Positions 23,129-35,871 of a stretch of DNA of 64,000 bases are shown one piece after another. Each line of letters begins with the position of its first letter. Position 1 is the first letter of the stretch. The DNA lies in assembly GCA_027574665.1 (NCBI GenBank), contig CM050676.1:7058157-7122156 (forward strand). Direction: 5' to 3'. Both the position numbers and the translations under genes were made by a program. Origin of the DNA: Rhynochetos jubatus (Eukaryota; Chordata; Aves; Eurypygiformes; Rhynochetidae). The notes beneath the pieces were generated by a model that saw only the letters and a list, made by a program, of their open reading frames with translations, ran no database searches and had not been told where the DNA came from.

Positions 23129-26100
23129 AAGCTTTGCAAGCGGTCCCGCGCTCTGCCGAAAAGGGAACGAACTGCTAGAGCACAGCGAGAGAAAACAGCG
23201 CAAGCAATTCCTTCCTAGCTCTTTCTGTTGCCGAGGAACTGTGGCACTCTTGGAACTGGAGATTGCAAGCAAGACAGCGATCCGGCTGCTCTGGCACGCA
23301 GTGCTCTGCAAAGGCGCAGCAAGAAGGGACAAGAAATTCTCTCCTAACTCTTTCTGTTTGGTCGCATTACAGTGCTGCTTCAGATGTCCGTGTTCGGGCA
23401 GACGCTTCAACGAGCCGCGCATTCGAGCCTCTCCGAGCCTGTTAGCACAGAGAAGGTGACCCTGTGGATTTCGACTTTCCCGGGGATACAGAGCTCTGTC
23501 TTAAGAGGCATGCAGTGCTCTGCCAAAACAAACAAGGTTTCGCTAAGAAATTCCCTCGTAGCTCTTTCCCTTTTGGAGGAAAAGGGAGAGCTTTGTTTCT
23601 AAGCTTTGCAAGCGGTCCCGCGCTCTGCCGAAAAGGGAACGAACTGCTAGAGCACAGCGAGAGAAAACAGCGTAAGCAATTCCTTCCTAGCTCTTTCTGT
23701 TGCCGAGGAACTGTGGCACTGTTGGAAGTGGAGATTGCAAGCAACACAGCGATCCGGCTGCTCTGGCACGCAGTGCTCTGCAAAGGCGCAGCAAGAAGGG
23801 ACAAGAAATTCTCTCCTAACTCTTTCTGTTTGGTCGCATTACAGTGCTGCTTCAGATGTCCGTGTTCGGGCAGACGCTTCAACGAGCCGCGCATTCGAGC
23901 CTCTCCGAGCCTGTTAGCACAGAGAAGGTGACCCTGTGGATTTCGACTTTCCCGGGGATCCAGAGCTCTGTCTTAAGAGGCATGCAGTGCTCTGCCAAAA
24001 CAAACAAGGTTTCGCTAAGAAATTCCCTCGTAGCTCTTTCCCTTTTGGAGGAAAAGGGAGAGGTTTGTTTCTAAGCTTTGCAAGCGGTCCCGCGCTCTGC
24101 CGAAAAGGGAACGAACTGCTAGAGCACAGCGAGAGAAAACAGCGCAAGCAATTCCTTCCTAGCTCTTTCTGTTGCCGAGGAACTGTGGCACTGTTGGAAG
24201 TGGAGATTGCAAGCAACACAGCGATCCGGCTGCTCTGGCACGCAGTGCTCTGCAAAGGCGCAGCAAGAAGGGACAAGAAATTCTCTCCTAACTCTTTCTG
24301 TTTGGTCGCATTACAGTGCTGCTTCAGATGTCCGTGTTCGGGCAGACGCTTCAACGAGCCGCGCATTCGAGCCTCTCCGAGCCTGTTAGCACAGAGAAGG
24401 TGACCCTGTGGATTTCGACTTTCCCGGGGATACAGAGCTCTGTCTTAAGAGGCATGCAGTGCTCTGCCAAAACAAACAAGGTTTCGCTAAGAAATTCCCT
24501 CGTAGCTCTTTCCCTTTTGGAGGAAAAGGGAGAGGTTTGTTTCTAAGCTTTGCAAGCGGTCCCGCGCTCTGCCGAAAAGGGAACGAACTGCTAGAGCACA
24601 GCGAGAGAAAACAGCGCAAGCAATTCCTTCCTAGCTCTTTCTGTTGCCGAGGAACTGTGGCACTCTTGGAACTGGAGATTGCAAGCAAGACAGCGATCCG
24701 GCTGCTCTGGCACGCAGTGCTCTGCAAAGGCGCAGCAAGAAGGGACAAGAAATTCTCTCCTAACTCTTTCTGTTTGGTCGCATTACAGTGCTGCTTCAGA
24801 TGTCCGTGTTCGGGCAGACGCTTCAACGAGCCGCGCATTCGAGCCTCTCCGAGCCTGTTAGCACAGAGAAGGTGACCCTGTGGATTTCGACTTTCCCGGG
24901 GATCCAGAGCTCTGTCTTAAGAGGCATGCAGTGCTCTGCCAAAACAAACAAGGTTTCGCTAAGAAATTCCCTCGTAGCTCTTTCCCTTTTGGAGGAAAAG
25001 GGAGAGGTTTGTTTCTAAGCTTTGCAAGCGGTCCCGCGCTCTGCCGAAAAGGGAACGAACTGCTAGAGCACAGCGAGAGAAAACAGCGCAAGCAATTCCT
25101 TCCTAGCTCTTTCTGTTGCCGAGGAACTGTGGCACTGTTGGAAGTGGAGATTGCAAGCAAGACAGCGATCCGGCTGCTCTGGCACGCAGTGCTCTGCAAA
25201 GGCGCAGCAAGAAGGGACAAGAAATTCTCTCCTAACTCTTTCTGTTTGGTCGCATTACAGTGCTGCTTCAGATGTCCGTGTTCGGGCAGACGCTTCAACG
25301 AGCCGCGCATTCCAGCCTCTCCGAGCCTGTTAGCACAGAGAAGGTGACCCTGTGGATTTCGACTTTCCCGGGGATACAGAGCTCTGTCTTAAGAGGCATG
25401 CAGTGCTCTGCCAAAACAAACAAGGTTTCGCTAAGAAATTCCCTCGTAGCTCTTTCCCTTTTGGAGGAAAAGGGAGAGGTTTGTTTCTAAGCTTTGCAAG
25501 CTGTCCCGCGCTCTGCCGAAAAGGGAACGAACTGCTAGAGCACAGCGAGAGAAAACAGCGCAAGCAATTCCTTCCTAGCTCTTTCTGTTGCCGAGGAACT
25601 GTGGCACTCTTGGAACTGGAGATTGCAAGCAACACAGCGATCCGGCTGCTCTGGCACGCAGTGCTCTGCAAAGGCGCAGCAAGAAGGGACAAGAAATTCT
25701 CTCCTAACTCTTTCTGTTTGGTCGCATTACAGTGCTGCTTCAGATGTCCGTGTTCGGGCAGACGCTTCAACGAGCCGCGCATTCGAGCCTCTCCGAGCCT
25801 GTTAGCACAGAGAAGGTGACCCTGTGGATTTCGACTTTCCCGGGGATCCAGAGCTCTGTCTTAAGAGGCATGCAGTGCTCTGCCAAAACAAACAAGGTTT
25901 CGCTAAGAAATTCCCTCGTAGCTCTTTCCCTTTTGGAGGAAAAGGGAGAGGTTTGTTTCTAAGCTTTGCAAGCGGTCCCGCGCTCTGCCGAAAAGGGAAC
26001 GAACTGCTAGAGCACAGCGAGAGAAAACAGCGCAAACAATTCCTTCCTAGCTCTTTCTGTTGCCGAGGAACTGTGGCACTCTTGGAACTGGAGATTGCAA

Positions 26101-26218
26101 GCAAGACAGCGATCCGGCTGCTCTGGCACGCAGTGCTCTGCAAAGGCGCAGCAAGAAGGGACAAGAAATTCTCTCCTAACTCTTTCTGTTTGGTCGCATT
26201 ACAGTGCTGCTTCAGATG
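23129..26218 (+). repeat. Seven-unit segment repeated 13 units away, right copy
   Basis: This is the right copy of the segment described at 16993-20082. Distinct features are T at unit position 14 near 25502 (shared with units at 50.5, 52.4 and 56.2 kb) and C instead of G at 145 in one unit. It ends in the 471-bp unit. Confidence 0.75.
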
Positions 26219-26431
26219 TCCGTGTTCGGGCAGACGCTTCAACGAGCCGCGCATTCGAGCCTCTCCGAGCCTGTTAGCACAGAGAAGGTGACCCTGTGGA
26301 TTTCGACTTTCCCGGGGATACAGAGCTCTGTCTTAAGAGGCATGCAGTGCTCTGCCAAAACAAACAAGGTTTCGCTAAGAAATTCCCTCGTAGCTCTTTC
26401 CCTTTTGGAGGAAAAGGAGAGGTTTGTTTCT
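25961..26431 (+). repeat. The single off-length unit (471 bp)
   Basis: One G of the GGG run at unit positions 456-458 is missing (near 26416-26418). The run lies in the right arm of the hairpin. All units to the right are therefore shifted by one base. It is the only indel in 135 complete units. It sits in a short homopolymer, so a base-calling error is possible; the underlying reads would decide. Confidence 0.85.
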
Positions 26432-27718
26432 AAGCTTTGCAAGCGGTCCCGCGCTCTGCCGAAAAGGGAACGAACTGCTAGAGCACAGCGAGAGAAAACA
26501 GCGTAAGCAATTCCTTCCTAGCTCTTTCTGTTGCCGAGGAACTGTGGCACTCTTGGAACTGGAGATTGCAAGCAACACAGCGATCCGGCTGCTCTGGCAC
26601 GCAGTGCTCTGCAAAGGCGCAGCAAGAAGGGACAAGAAATTCTCTCCTAACTCTTTCTGTTTGGTCGCATTACAGTGCTGCTTCAGATGTCCGTGTTCGG
26701 GCAGACGCTTCAACGAGCCGCGCATTCGAGCCTCTCCGAGCCTGTTAGCACAGAGAAGGTGACCCTGTGGATTTCGACTTTCCCGGGGATCCAGAGCTCT
26801 GTCTTAAGAGGCATGCAGTGCTCTGCCAAAACAAACAAGGTTTCGCTAAGAAATTCCCTCGTAGCTCTTTCCCTTTTGGAGGAAAAGGGAGAGGTTTGTT
26901 TCTAAGCTTTGCAAGCGGTCCCGCGCTCTGCCGAAAAGGGAACGAACTGCTAGAGCACAGCGAGAGAAAACAGCGCAAGCAATTCCTTCCTAGCTCTTTC
27001 TGTTGCCGAGGAACTGTGGCACTCTTGGAACTGGAGATTGCAAGCAACACAGCGATCCGGCTGCTCTGGCACGCAGTGCTCTGCAAAGGCGCAGCAAGAA
27101 GGGACAAGAAATTCTCTCCTAACTCTTTCTGTTTGGTCGCATTACAGTGCTGCTTCAGATGTCCGTGTTCGGGCAGACGCTTCAACGAGCCGCGCATTCG
27201 AGCCTCTCCGAGCCTGTTAGCACAGAGAAGGTGACCCTGTGGATTTCGACTTTCCCGGGGATACAGAGCTCTGTCTTAAGAGGCATGCAGTGCTCTGCCA
27301 AAACAAACAAGGTTTCGCTAAGAAATTCCCTCGTAGCTCTTTCCCTTTTGGAGGAAAAGGGAGAGGTTTGTTTCTAAGCTTTGCAAGCGGTCCCGCGCTC
27401 TGCCGAAAAGGGAACGAACTGCTAGAGCACAGCGAGAGAAAACAGCGCAAGCAATTCCTTCCTAGCTCTTTCTGTTGCCGAGGAACTGTGGCACTCTTGG
27501 AACTGGAGATTGCAAGCAAGACAGCGATCCGGCTGCTCTGGCACGCAGTGCTCTGCAAAGGCGCAGCAAGAAGGGACAAGAAATTCTCTCCTAACTCTTT
27601 CTGTTTGGTCGCATTACAGTGCTGCTTCAGATGTCCGTGTTCGGGCAGACGCTTCAACGATCCGCGCATTCCAGCCTCTCCGAGCCTGTTAGCACAGAGA
27701 AGGTGACCCTGTGGATTT

Positions 27719-28791
27719 CGACTTTCCCGGGGATCCAGAGCTCTGTCTTAAGAGGCATGCAGTGCTCTGCCAAAACAAACGACGTTTCGCTAAGAAATTC
27801 CCTCGTAGCTCTTTCCCTTTTGGAGGAAAAGGGAGAGGTTTGTTTCTAAGCTTTGCAAGCGGTCCCGCGCTCTGCCGAAAAGGGAACGAACTGCTAGAGC
27901 ACAGCGAGAGAAAACAGCGCAAGCAATTCCTTCCTAGCTCTTTCTGTTGCCGAGGAACTGTGGCACTGTTGGAACTGGAGATTGCAAGCAACACAGCGAT
28001 CCGGCTGCTCTGGCACGCAGTGCTCTGCAAAGGCGCAGCAAGAAGGGACAAGAAATTCTCTCCTAACTCTTTCTGTTTGGTCGCATTACAGTGCTGCTTC
28101 AGATGTCCGTGTTCGGGCAGACGCTTCAACGAGCCGCGCATTCGAGCCTCTCCGAGCCTGTTAGCACAGAGAAGGTGACCCTGTGGATTTCGACTTTCCC
28201 GGGGATACAGAGCTCTGTCTTAAGAGGCATGCAGTGCTCTGCCAAAACAAACGACGTTTCGCTAAGAAATTCCCTCGTAGCTCTTTCCCTTTTGGAGGAA
28301 AAGGGAGAGGTTTGTTTCTAAGCTTTGCAAGCGGTCCCGCGCTCTGCCGAAAAGGGAACGAACTGCTAGAGCACAGCGAGAGAAAACAGCGCAAGCAATT
28401 CCTTCCTAGCTCTTTCTGTTGCCGAGGAACTGTGGCACTCTTGGAACTGGAGATTGCAAGCAACACAGCGATCCGGCTGCTCTGGCACGCAGTGCTCTGC
28501 AAAGGCGCAGCAAGAAGGGACAAGAAATTCTCTCCTAACTCTTTCTGTTTGGTCGCATTACAGTGCTGCTTCAGATGTCCGTGTTCGGGCAGACGCTTCA
28601 ACGATCCGCGCATTCCAGCCTCTCCGAGCCTGTTAGCACAGAGAAGGTGACCCTGTGGATTTCGACTTTCCCGGGGATCCAGAGCTCTGTCTTAAGAGGC
28701 ATGCAGTGCTCTGCCAAAACAAACAAGGTTTCGCTAAGAAATTCCCTCGTAGCTCTTTCCCTTTTGGAGGAAAAGGGAGAGGTTTGTTTCT
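27719..28791 (+). repeat. GAC cassette, copy 3
   Basis: This is the third copy, 7551 bp right of copy 2 (16 units less the one-base deletion). GAC is present near 27781 and 28253, and T286 near 28605. The unit immediately to its left also carries T286, near 27661, as does the unit left of copy 2. To its right the next unit differs (T73, C121, G145). Confidence 0.8.
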
Positions 28792-31700
28792 AAGCTTTGC
28801 AAGCGGTCCCGCGCTCTGCCGAAAAGGGAACGAACTGCTAGAGCACAGCGAGAGAAAACAGCGTAAGCAATTCCTTCCTAGCTCTTTCTGTTGCCGAGGA
28901 ACTGTGGCACTCTTGGAACTGGAGATTGCAAGCAAGACAGCGATCCGGCTGCTCTGGCACGCAGTGCTCTGCAAAGGCGCAGCAAGAAGGGACAAGAAAT
29001 TCTCTCCTAACTCTTTCTGTTTGGTCGCATTACAGTGCTGCTTCAGATGTCCGTGTTCGGGCAGACGCTTCAACGAGCCGCGCATTCGAGCCTCTCCGAG
29101 CCTGTTAGCACAGAGAAGGTGACCCTGTGGATTTCGACTTTCGCGGGGATCCAGAGCTCTGTCTTAAGAGGCATGCAGTGCTCTGCCAAAACAAACAAGG
29201 TTTCGCTAAGAAATTCCCTCGTAGCTCTTTCCCTTTTGGAGGAAAAGGGAGAGCTTTGTTTCTAAGCTTTGCAAGCGGTCCCGCGCTCTGCCGAAAAGGG
29301 AACGAACTGCTAGAGCACAGCGAGAGAAAACAGCGTAAGCAATTCCTTCCTAGCTCTTTCTGTTGCCGAGGAACTGTGGCACTGTTGGAAGTGGAGATTG
29401 CAAGCAACACAGCGATCCGGCTGCTCTGGCACGCAGTGCTCTGCAAAGGCGCAGCAAGAAGGGACAAGAAATTCTCTCCTAACTCTTTCTGTTTGGTCGC
29501 ATTACAGTGCTGCTTCAGATGTCCGTGTTCGGGCAGACGCTTCAACGAGCCGCGCATTCGAGCCTCTCCGAGCCTGTTAGCACAGAGAAGGTGACCCTGT
29601 GGATTTCGACTTTCCCGGGGATCCAGAGCTCTGTCTTAAGAGGCATGCAGTGCTCTGCCAAAACAAACAAGGTTTCGCTAAGAAATTCCCTCGTAGCTCT
29701 TTCCCTTTTGGAGGAAAAGGGAGAGGTTTGTTTCTAAGCTTTGCAAGCGGTCCCGCGCTCTGCCGAAAAGGGAACGAACTGCTAGAGCACAGCGAGAGAA
29801 AACAGCGCAAGCAATTCCTTCCTAGCTCTTTCTGTTGCCGAGGAACTGTGGCACTGTTGGAACTGGAGATTGCAAGCAACACAGCGATCCGGCTGCTCTG
29901 GCACGCAGTGCTCTGCAAAGGCGCAGCAAGAAGGGACAAGAAATTCTCTCCTAACTCTTTCTGTTTGGTCGCATTACAGTGCTGCTTCAGATGTCCGTGT
30001 TCGGGCAGACGCTTCAACGAGCCGCGCATTCGAGCCTCTCCGAGCCTGTTAGCACAGAGAAGGTGACCCTGTGGATTTCGACTTTCCCGGGCATACAGAG
30101 CTCTGTCTTAAGAGGCATGCAGTGCTCTGCCAAAACAAACAAGGTTTCGCTAAGAAATTCCCTCGTAGCTCTTTCCCTTTTGGAGGAAAAGGGAGAGGTT
30201 TGTTTCTAAGCTTTGCAAGCGGTCCCGCGCTCTGCCGAAAAGGGAACGAACTGCTAGAGCACAGCGAGAGAAAACAGCGCAAGCAATTCCTTCCTAGCTC
30301 TTTCTGTTGCCGAGGAACTGTGGCACTCTTGGAACTGGAGATTGCAAGCAAGACAGCGATCCGGCTGCTCTGGCACGCAGTGCTCTGCAAAGGCGCAGCA
30401 AGAAGGGACAAGAAATTCTCTCCTAACTCTTTCTGTTTGGTCGCATTACAGTGCTGCTTCAGATGTCCGTGTTCGGGCAGACGCTTCAACGAGCCGCGCA
30501 TTCGAGCCTCTCCGAGCCTGTTAGCACAGAGAAGGTGACCCTGTGGATTTCGACTTTCCCGGGGATCCAGAGCTCTGTCTTAAGAGGCATGCAGTGCTCT
30601 GCCAAAACAAACAAGGTTTCGCTAAGAAATTCCCTCGTAGCTCTTTCCCTTTTGGAGGAAAAGGGAGAGGTTTGTTTCTAAGCTTTGCAAGCGGTCCCGC
30701 GCTCTGCCGAAAAGGGAACGAACTGCTAGAGCACAGCGAGAGAAAACAGCGCAAGCAATTCCTTCCTAGCTCTTTCTGTTGCCGAGGAACTGTGGCACTC
30801 TTGGAACTGGAGATTGCAAGCAACACAGCGATCCGGCTGCTCTGGCACGCAGTGCTCTGCAAAGGCGCAGCAAGAAGGGACAAGAAATTCTCTCCTAACT
30901 CTTTCTGTTTGGTCGCATTACAGTGCTGCTTCAGATGTCCGTGTTCGGGCAGACGCTTCAACGAGCCGCGCATTCCAGCCTCTCCGAGCCTGTTAGCACA
31001 GAGAAGGTGACCCTGTGGATTTCGACTTTCCCGGGGATCCAGAGCTCTGTCTTAAGAGGCATGCAGTGCTCTGCCAAAACAAACAAGGTTTCGCTAAGAA
31101 ATTCCCTCGTAGCTCTTTCCCTTTTGGAGGAAAAGGGAGAGGTTTGTTTCTAAGCTTTGCAAGCGGTCCCGCGCTCTGCCGAAAAGGGAACGAACTGCTA
31201 GAGCACAGCGAGAGAAAACAGCGCAAGCAATTCCTTCCTAGCTCTTTCTGTTGCCGAGGAACTGTGGCACTCTTGGAACTGGAGATTGCAAGCAACACAG
31301 CGATCCGGCTGCTCTGGCACGCAGTGCTCTGCAAAGGCGCAGCAAGAAGGGACAAGAAATTCTCTCCTAACTCTTTCTGTTTGGTCGCATTACAGTGCTG
31401 CTTCAGATGTCCGTGTTCGGGCAGACGCTTCAACGAGCCGCGCATTCGAGCCTCTCCGAGCCTGTTAGCACAGAGAAGGTGACCCTGTGGATTTCGACTT
31501 TCCCGGGGATACAGAGCTCTGTCTTAAGAGGCATGCAGTGCTCTGCCAAAACAAACAAGGTTTCGCTAAGAAATTCCCTCGTAGCTCTTTCCCTTTTGGA
31601 GGAAAAGGGAGAGGTTTGTTTCTAAGCTTTGCAAGCGGTCCCGCGCTCTGCCGAAAAGGGAACGAACTGCTAGAGCACAGCGAGAGAAAACAGCGTAAGC

Positions 31701-32095
31701 AATTCCTTCCTAGCTCTTTCTGTTGCCGAGGAACTGTGGCACTGTTGGAAGTGGAGATTGCAAGCAACACAGCGATCCGGCTGCTCTGGCACGCAGTGCT
31801 CTGCAAAGGCGCAGCAAGAAGGGACAAGAAATTCTCTCCTAACTCTTTCTGTTTGGTCGCATTACAGTGCTGCTTCAGATGTCCGTGTTCGGGCAGACGC
31901 TTCAACGAGCCGCGCATTCGAGCCTCTCCGAGCCTGTTAGCACAGAGAAGGTGACCCTGTGGATTTCGACTTTCCCGGGGATCCAGAGCTCTGTCTTAAG
32001 AGGCATGCAGTGCTCTGCCAAAACAAACAAGGTTTCGCTAAGAAATTCCCTCGTAGCTCTTTCCCTTTTGGAGGAAAAGGGAGAGGTTTGTTTCT
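28792..32095 (+). repeat. Mixed units with first C to G change in the CENP-B-like motif
   Basis: These are seven units without a clear higher-order period. The first G352 allele of the array appears near 29143, and C463 followed by T73 near 29254 and 29335. One unit has C at 357 (near 30092). C121 is common here but becomes rare to the right of about 34.1 kb. Confidence 0.65.
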
Positions 32096-33511
32096 AAGCT
32101 TTGCAAGCGGTCCCGCGCTCTGCCGAAAAGGGAACGAACTGCTAGAGCACAGCGAGAGAAAACAGCGCAAGCAATTCCTTCCTAGCTCTTTCTGTTGCCG
32201 AGGAACTGTGGCACTGTTGGAACTGGAGATTGCAAGTAACACAGCGATCCGGCTGCTCTGGCACGCAGTGCTCTGCAAAGGCGCAGCAAGAAGGGACAAG
32301 AAATTCTCTCCTAACTCTTTCTGTTTGGTCGCATTACAGTGCTGCTTCAGATGTCCGTGTTCGGGCAGACGCTTCAACGAGCCGCGCATTCGAGCCTCTC
32401 CGAGCCTGTTAGCACAGAGAAGGTGACCCTGTGGATTTCGACTTTCCCGGGGATCCAGAGCTCTGTCTTAAGAGGCATGCAGTGCTCTGCCAAAACAAAC
32501 AAGGTTTCGCTAAGAAATTCCCTCGTAGCTCTTTCCCTTTTGGAGGAAAAGGGAGAGGTTTGTTTCTAAGCTTTGCAAGCGGTCCCGCGCTCTGCCGAAA
32601 AGGGAACGAACTGCTAGAGCACAGCGAGAGAAAACAGCGCAAGCAATTCCTTCCTAGCTCTTTCTGTTGCCGAGGAACTGTGGCACTGTTGGAAGTGGAG
32701 ATTGCAAGCAACACAGCGATCCGGCTGCTCTGGCACGCAGTGCTCTGCAAAGGCGCAGCAAGAAGGGACAAGAAATTCTCTCCTAACTCTTTCTGTTTGG
32801 TCGCATTACAGTGCTGCTTCAGATGTCCGTGTTCGGGCAGACGCTTCAACGAGCCGCGCATTCGAGCCTCTCCGAGCCTGTTAGCACAGAGAAGGTGACC
32901 CTGTGGATTTCGACTTTCCCGGGGATCCAGAGCTCTGTCTTAAGAGGCATGCAGTGCTCTGCCAAAACAAACAAGGTTTCGCTAAGAAATTCCCTCGTAG
33001 CTCTTTCCCTTTTGGAGGAAAAGGGAGAGGTTTGTTTCTAAGCTTTGCAAGCGGTCCCGCGCTCTGCCGAAAAGGGAACGAACTGCTAGAGCACAGCGAG
33101 AGAAAACAGCGCAAGCAATTCCTTCCTAGCTCTTTCTGTTGCCGAGGAACTGTGGCACTGTTGGAACTGGAGATTGCAAGTAACACAGCGATCCGGCTGC
33201 TCTGGCACGCAGTGCTCTGCAAAGGCGCAGCAAGAAGGGACAAGAAATTCTCTCCTAACTCTTTCTGTTTGGTCGCATTACAGTGCTGCTTCAGATGTCC
33301 GTGTTCGGGCAGACGCTTCAACGAGCCGCGCATTCGAGCCTCTCCGAGCCTGTTAGCACAGAGAAGGTGACCCTGTGGATTTCGACTTTCCCGGGGATCC
33401 AGAGCTCTGTCTTAAGAGGCATGCAGTGCTCTGCCAAAACAAACAAGGTTTCGCTAAGAAATTCCCTCGTAGCTCTTTCCCTTTTGGAGGAAAAGGGAGA
33501 GGTTTGTTTCT
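32096..33511 (+). repeat. Small two-unit duplication
   Basis: Units 32096-32567 and 33040-33511 share a C to T change giving CAAGTAAC (near 32237 and 33181) that I saw nowhere else. The unit between them carries G128. The spacing is 944 bp, so a two-unit segment was duplicated in tandem and about one and a half copies remain. Confidence 0.75.
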
Positions 33512-35871
33512 AAGCTTTGCAAGCGGTCCCGCGCTCTGCCGAAAAGGGAACGAACTGCTAGAGCACAGCGAGAGAAAACAGCGCAAGCAATTCCTTCCTA
33601 GCTCTTTCTGTTGCCGAGGAACTGTGGCACTCTTGGAACTGGAGATTGCAAGCAAGACAGCGATCCGGCTGCTCTGGCACGCAGTGCTCTGCAAAGGCGC
33701 AGCAAGAAGGGACAAGAAATTCTCTCCTAACTCTTTCTGTTTGGTCGCATTACAGTGCTGCTTCAGATGTCCGTGTTCGGGCAGACGCTTCAACGAGCCG
33801 CGCATTCGAGCCTCTCCGAGCCTGTTAGCACAGAGAAGGTGACCCTGTGGATTTCGACTTTCCCGGGGATACAGAGCTCTGTCTTAAGAGGCATGCAGTG
33901 CTCTGCCAAAACAAACAAGGTTTCGCTAAGAAATTCCCTCGTAGCTCTTTCCCTTTTGGAGGAAAAGGGAGAGGTTTGTTTCTAAGCTTTGCAAGCGGTC
34001 CCGCGCTCTGCCGAAAAGGGAACGAACTGCTAGAGCACAGCGAGAGAAAACAGCGCAAGCAATTCCTTCCTAGCTCTTTCTGTTGCCGAGGAACTGTGGC
34101 ACTCTTGGAACTGGAGATTGCAAGCAAGACAGCGATCCGGCTGCTCTGGCACGCAGTGCTCTGCAAAGGCGCAGCAAGAAGGGACAAGAAATTCTCTCCT
34201 AACTCTTTCTGTTTGGTCGCATTACAGTGCTGCTTCAGATGTCCGTGTTCGGGCAGACGCTTCAACGAGCCGCGCATTCCAGCCTCTCCGAGCCTGTTAG
34301 CACAGAGAAGGTGACCCTGTGGATTTCGACTTTCCCGGGGATACAGAGCTCTGTCTTAAGAGGCATGCAGTGCTCTGCCAAAACAAACAAGGTTTCGCTA
34401 AGAAATTCCCTCGTAGCTCTTTCCCTTTTGGAGGAAAAGGGAGAGGTTTGTTTCTAAGCTTTGCAAGCGGTCCCGCGCTCTGCCGAAAAGGGAACGAACT
34501 GCTAGAGCACAGCGAGAGAAAACAGCGCAAGCAATTCCTTCCTAGCTCTTTCTGTTGCCGAGGAACTGTGGCACTGTTGGAAGTGGAGATTGCAAGCAAG
34601 ACAGCGATCCGGCTGCTCTGGCACGCAGTGCTCTGCAAAGGCGCAGCAAGAAGGGACAAGAAATTCTCTCCTAACTCTTTCTGTTTGGTCGCATTACAGT
34701 GCTGCTTCAGATGTCCGTGTTCGGGCAGACGCTTCAACGAGCCGCGCATTCGAGCCTCTCCGAGCCTGTTAGCACAGAGAAGGTGACCCTGTGGATTTCG
34801 ACTTTCCCGGGGATACAGAGCTCTGTCTTAAGAGGCATGCAGTGCTCTGCCAAAACAAACAAGGTTTCGCTAAGAAATTCCCTCGTAGCTCTTTCCCTTT
34901 TGGAGGAAAAGGGAGAAGTTTGTTTCTAAGCTTTGCAAGCGGTCCCGCGCTCTGCCGAAAAGGGAACGAACTGCTAGAGCACAGCGAGAGAAAACAGCGC
35001 AAGCAATTCCTTCCTAGCTCTTTCTGTTGCCGAGGAACTGTGGCACTGTTGGAAGTGGAGATTGCAAGCAAGACAGCGATCCGGCTGCTCTGGCACGCAG
35101 TGCTCTGCAAAGGCGCAGCAAGAAGGGACAAGAAATTCTCTCCTAACTCTTTCTGTTTGGTCGCATTACAGTGCTGCTTCAGATGTCCGTGTTCGGGCAG
35201 ACGCTTCAACGAGCCGCGCATTCGAGCCTCTCCGAGCCTGTTAGCACAGAGAAGGTGACCCTGTGGATTTCGACTTTCCCGGGGATACAGAGCTCTGTCT
35301 TAAGAGGCATGCAGTGCTCTGCCAAAACAAACAAGGTTTCCCTCAGAAATTCCCTCGTAGCTCTTTCCCTTTTGGAGGAAAAGGGAGAGGTTTGTTTCTA
35401 AGCTTTGCAAGCGGTCCCGCGCTCTGCCGAAAAGGGAACGAACTGCTAGAGCACAGCGAGAGAAAACAGCGTAAGCAATTCCTTCCTAGCTCTTTCTGTT
35501 GCCGAGGAACTGTGGCACTGTTGGAAGTGGAGATTGCAAGCAAGACAGCGATCCGGCTGCTCTGGCACGCAGTGCTCTGCAAAGGCGCAGCAAGAAGGGA
35601 CAAGAAATTCTCTCCTAACTCTTTCTGTTTGGTCGCATTACAGTGCTGCTTCAGATGTCCGTGTTCGGGCAGACGCTTCAACGAGCCGCGCATTCCAGCC
35701 TCTCCGAGCCTGTTAGCACAGAGAAGGTGACCCTGTGGATTTCGACTTTCCCGGGTATCCAGAGCTCTGTCTTAAGAGGCATGCAGTGCTCTGCCAAAAC
35801 AAACAAGGTTTCGCTAAGAAATTCCCTCGTAGCTCTTTCCCTTTTGGAGGAAAAGGGAGAGGTTTGTTTCT
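33512..35871 (+). repeat. Units with G145 re-appearing
   Basis: These five units all carry G145, mostly with G128 (34456, 34928, 35400); the first two carry C128 and C121. One unit has two adjacent changes giving CCTCAG (near 35341-35345). Another has A at 462 (near 34917), and a third has T at 357 (near 35757). Right of here C145 dominates. Confidence 0.65.
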
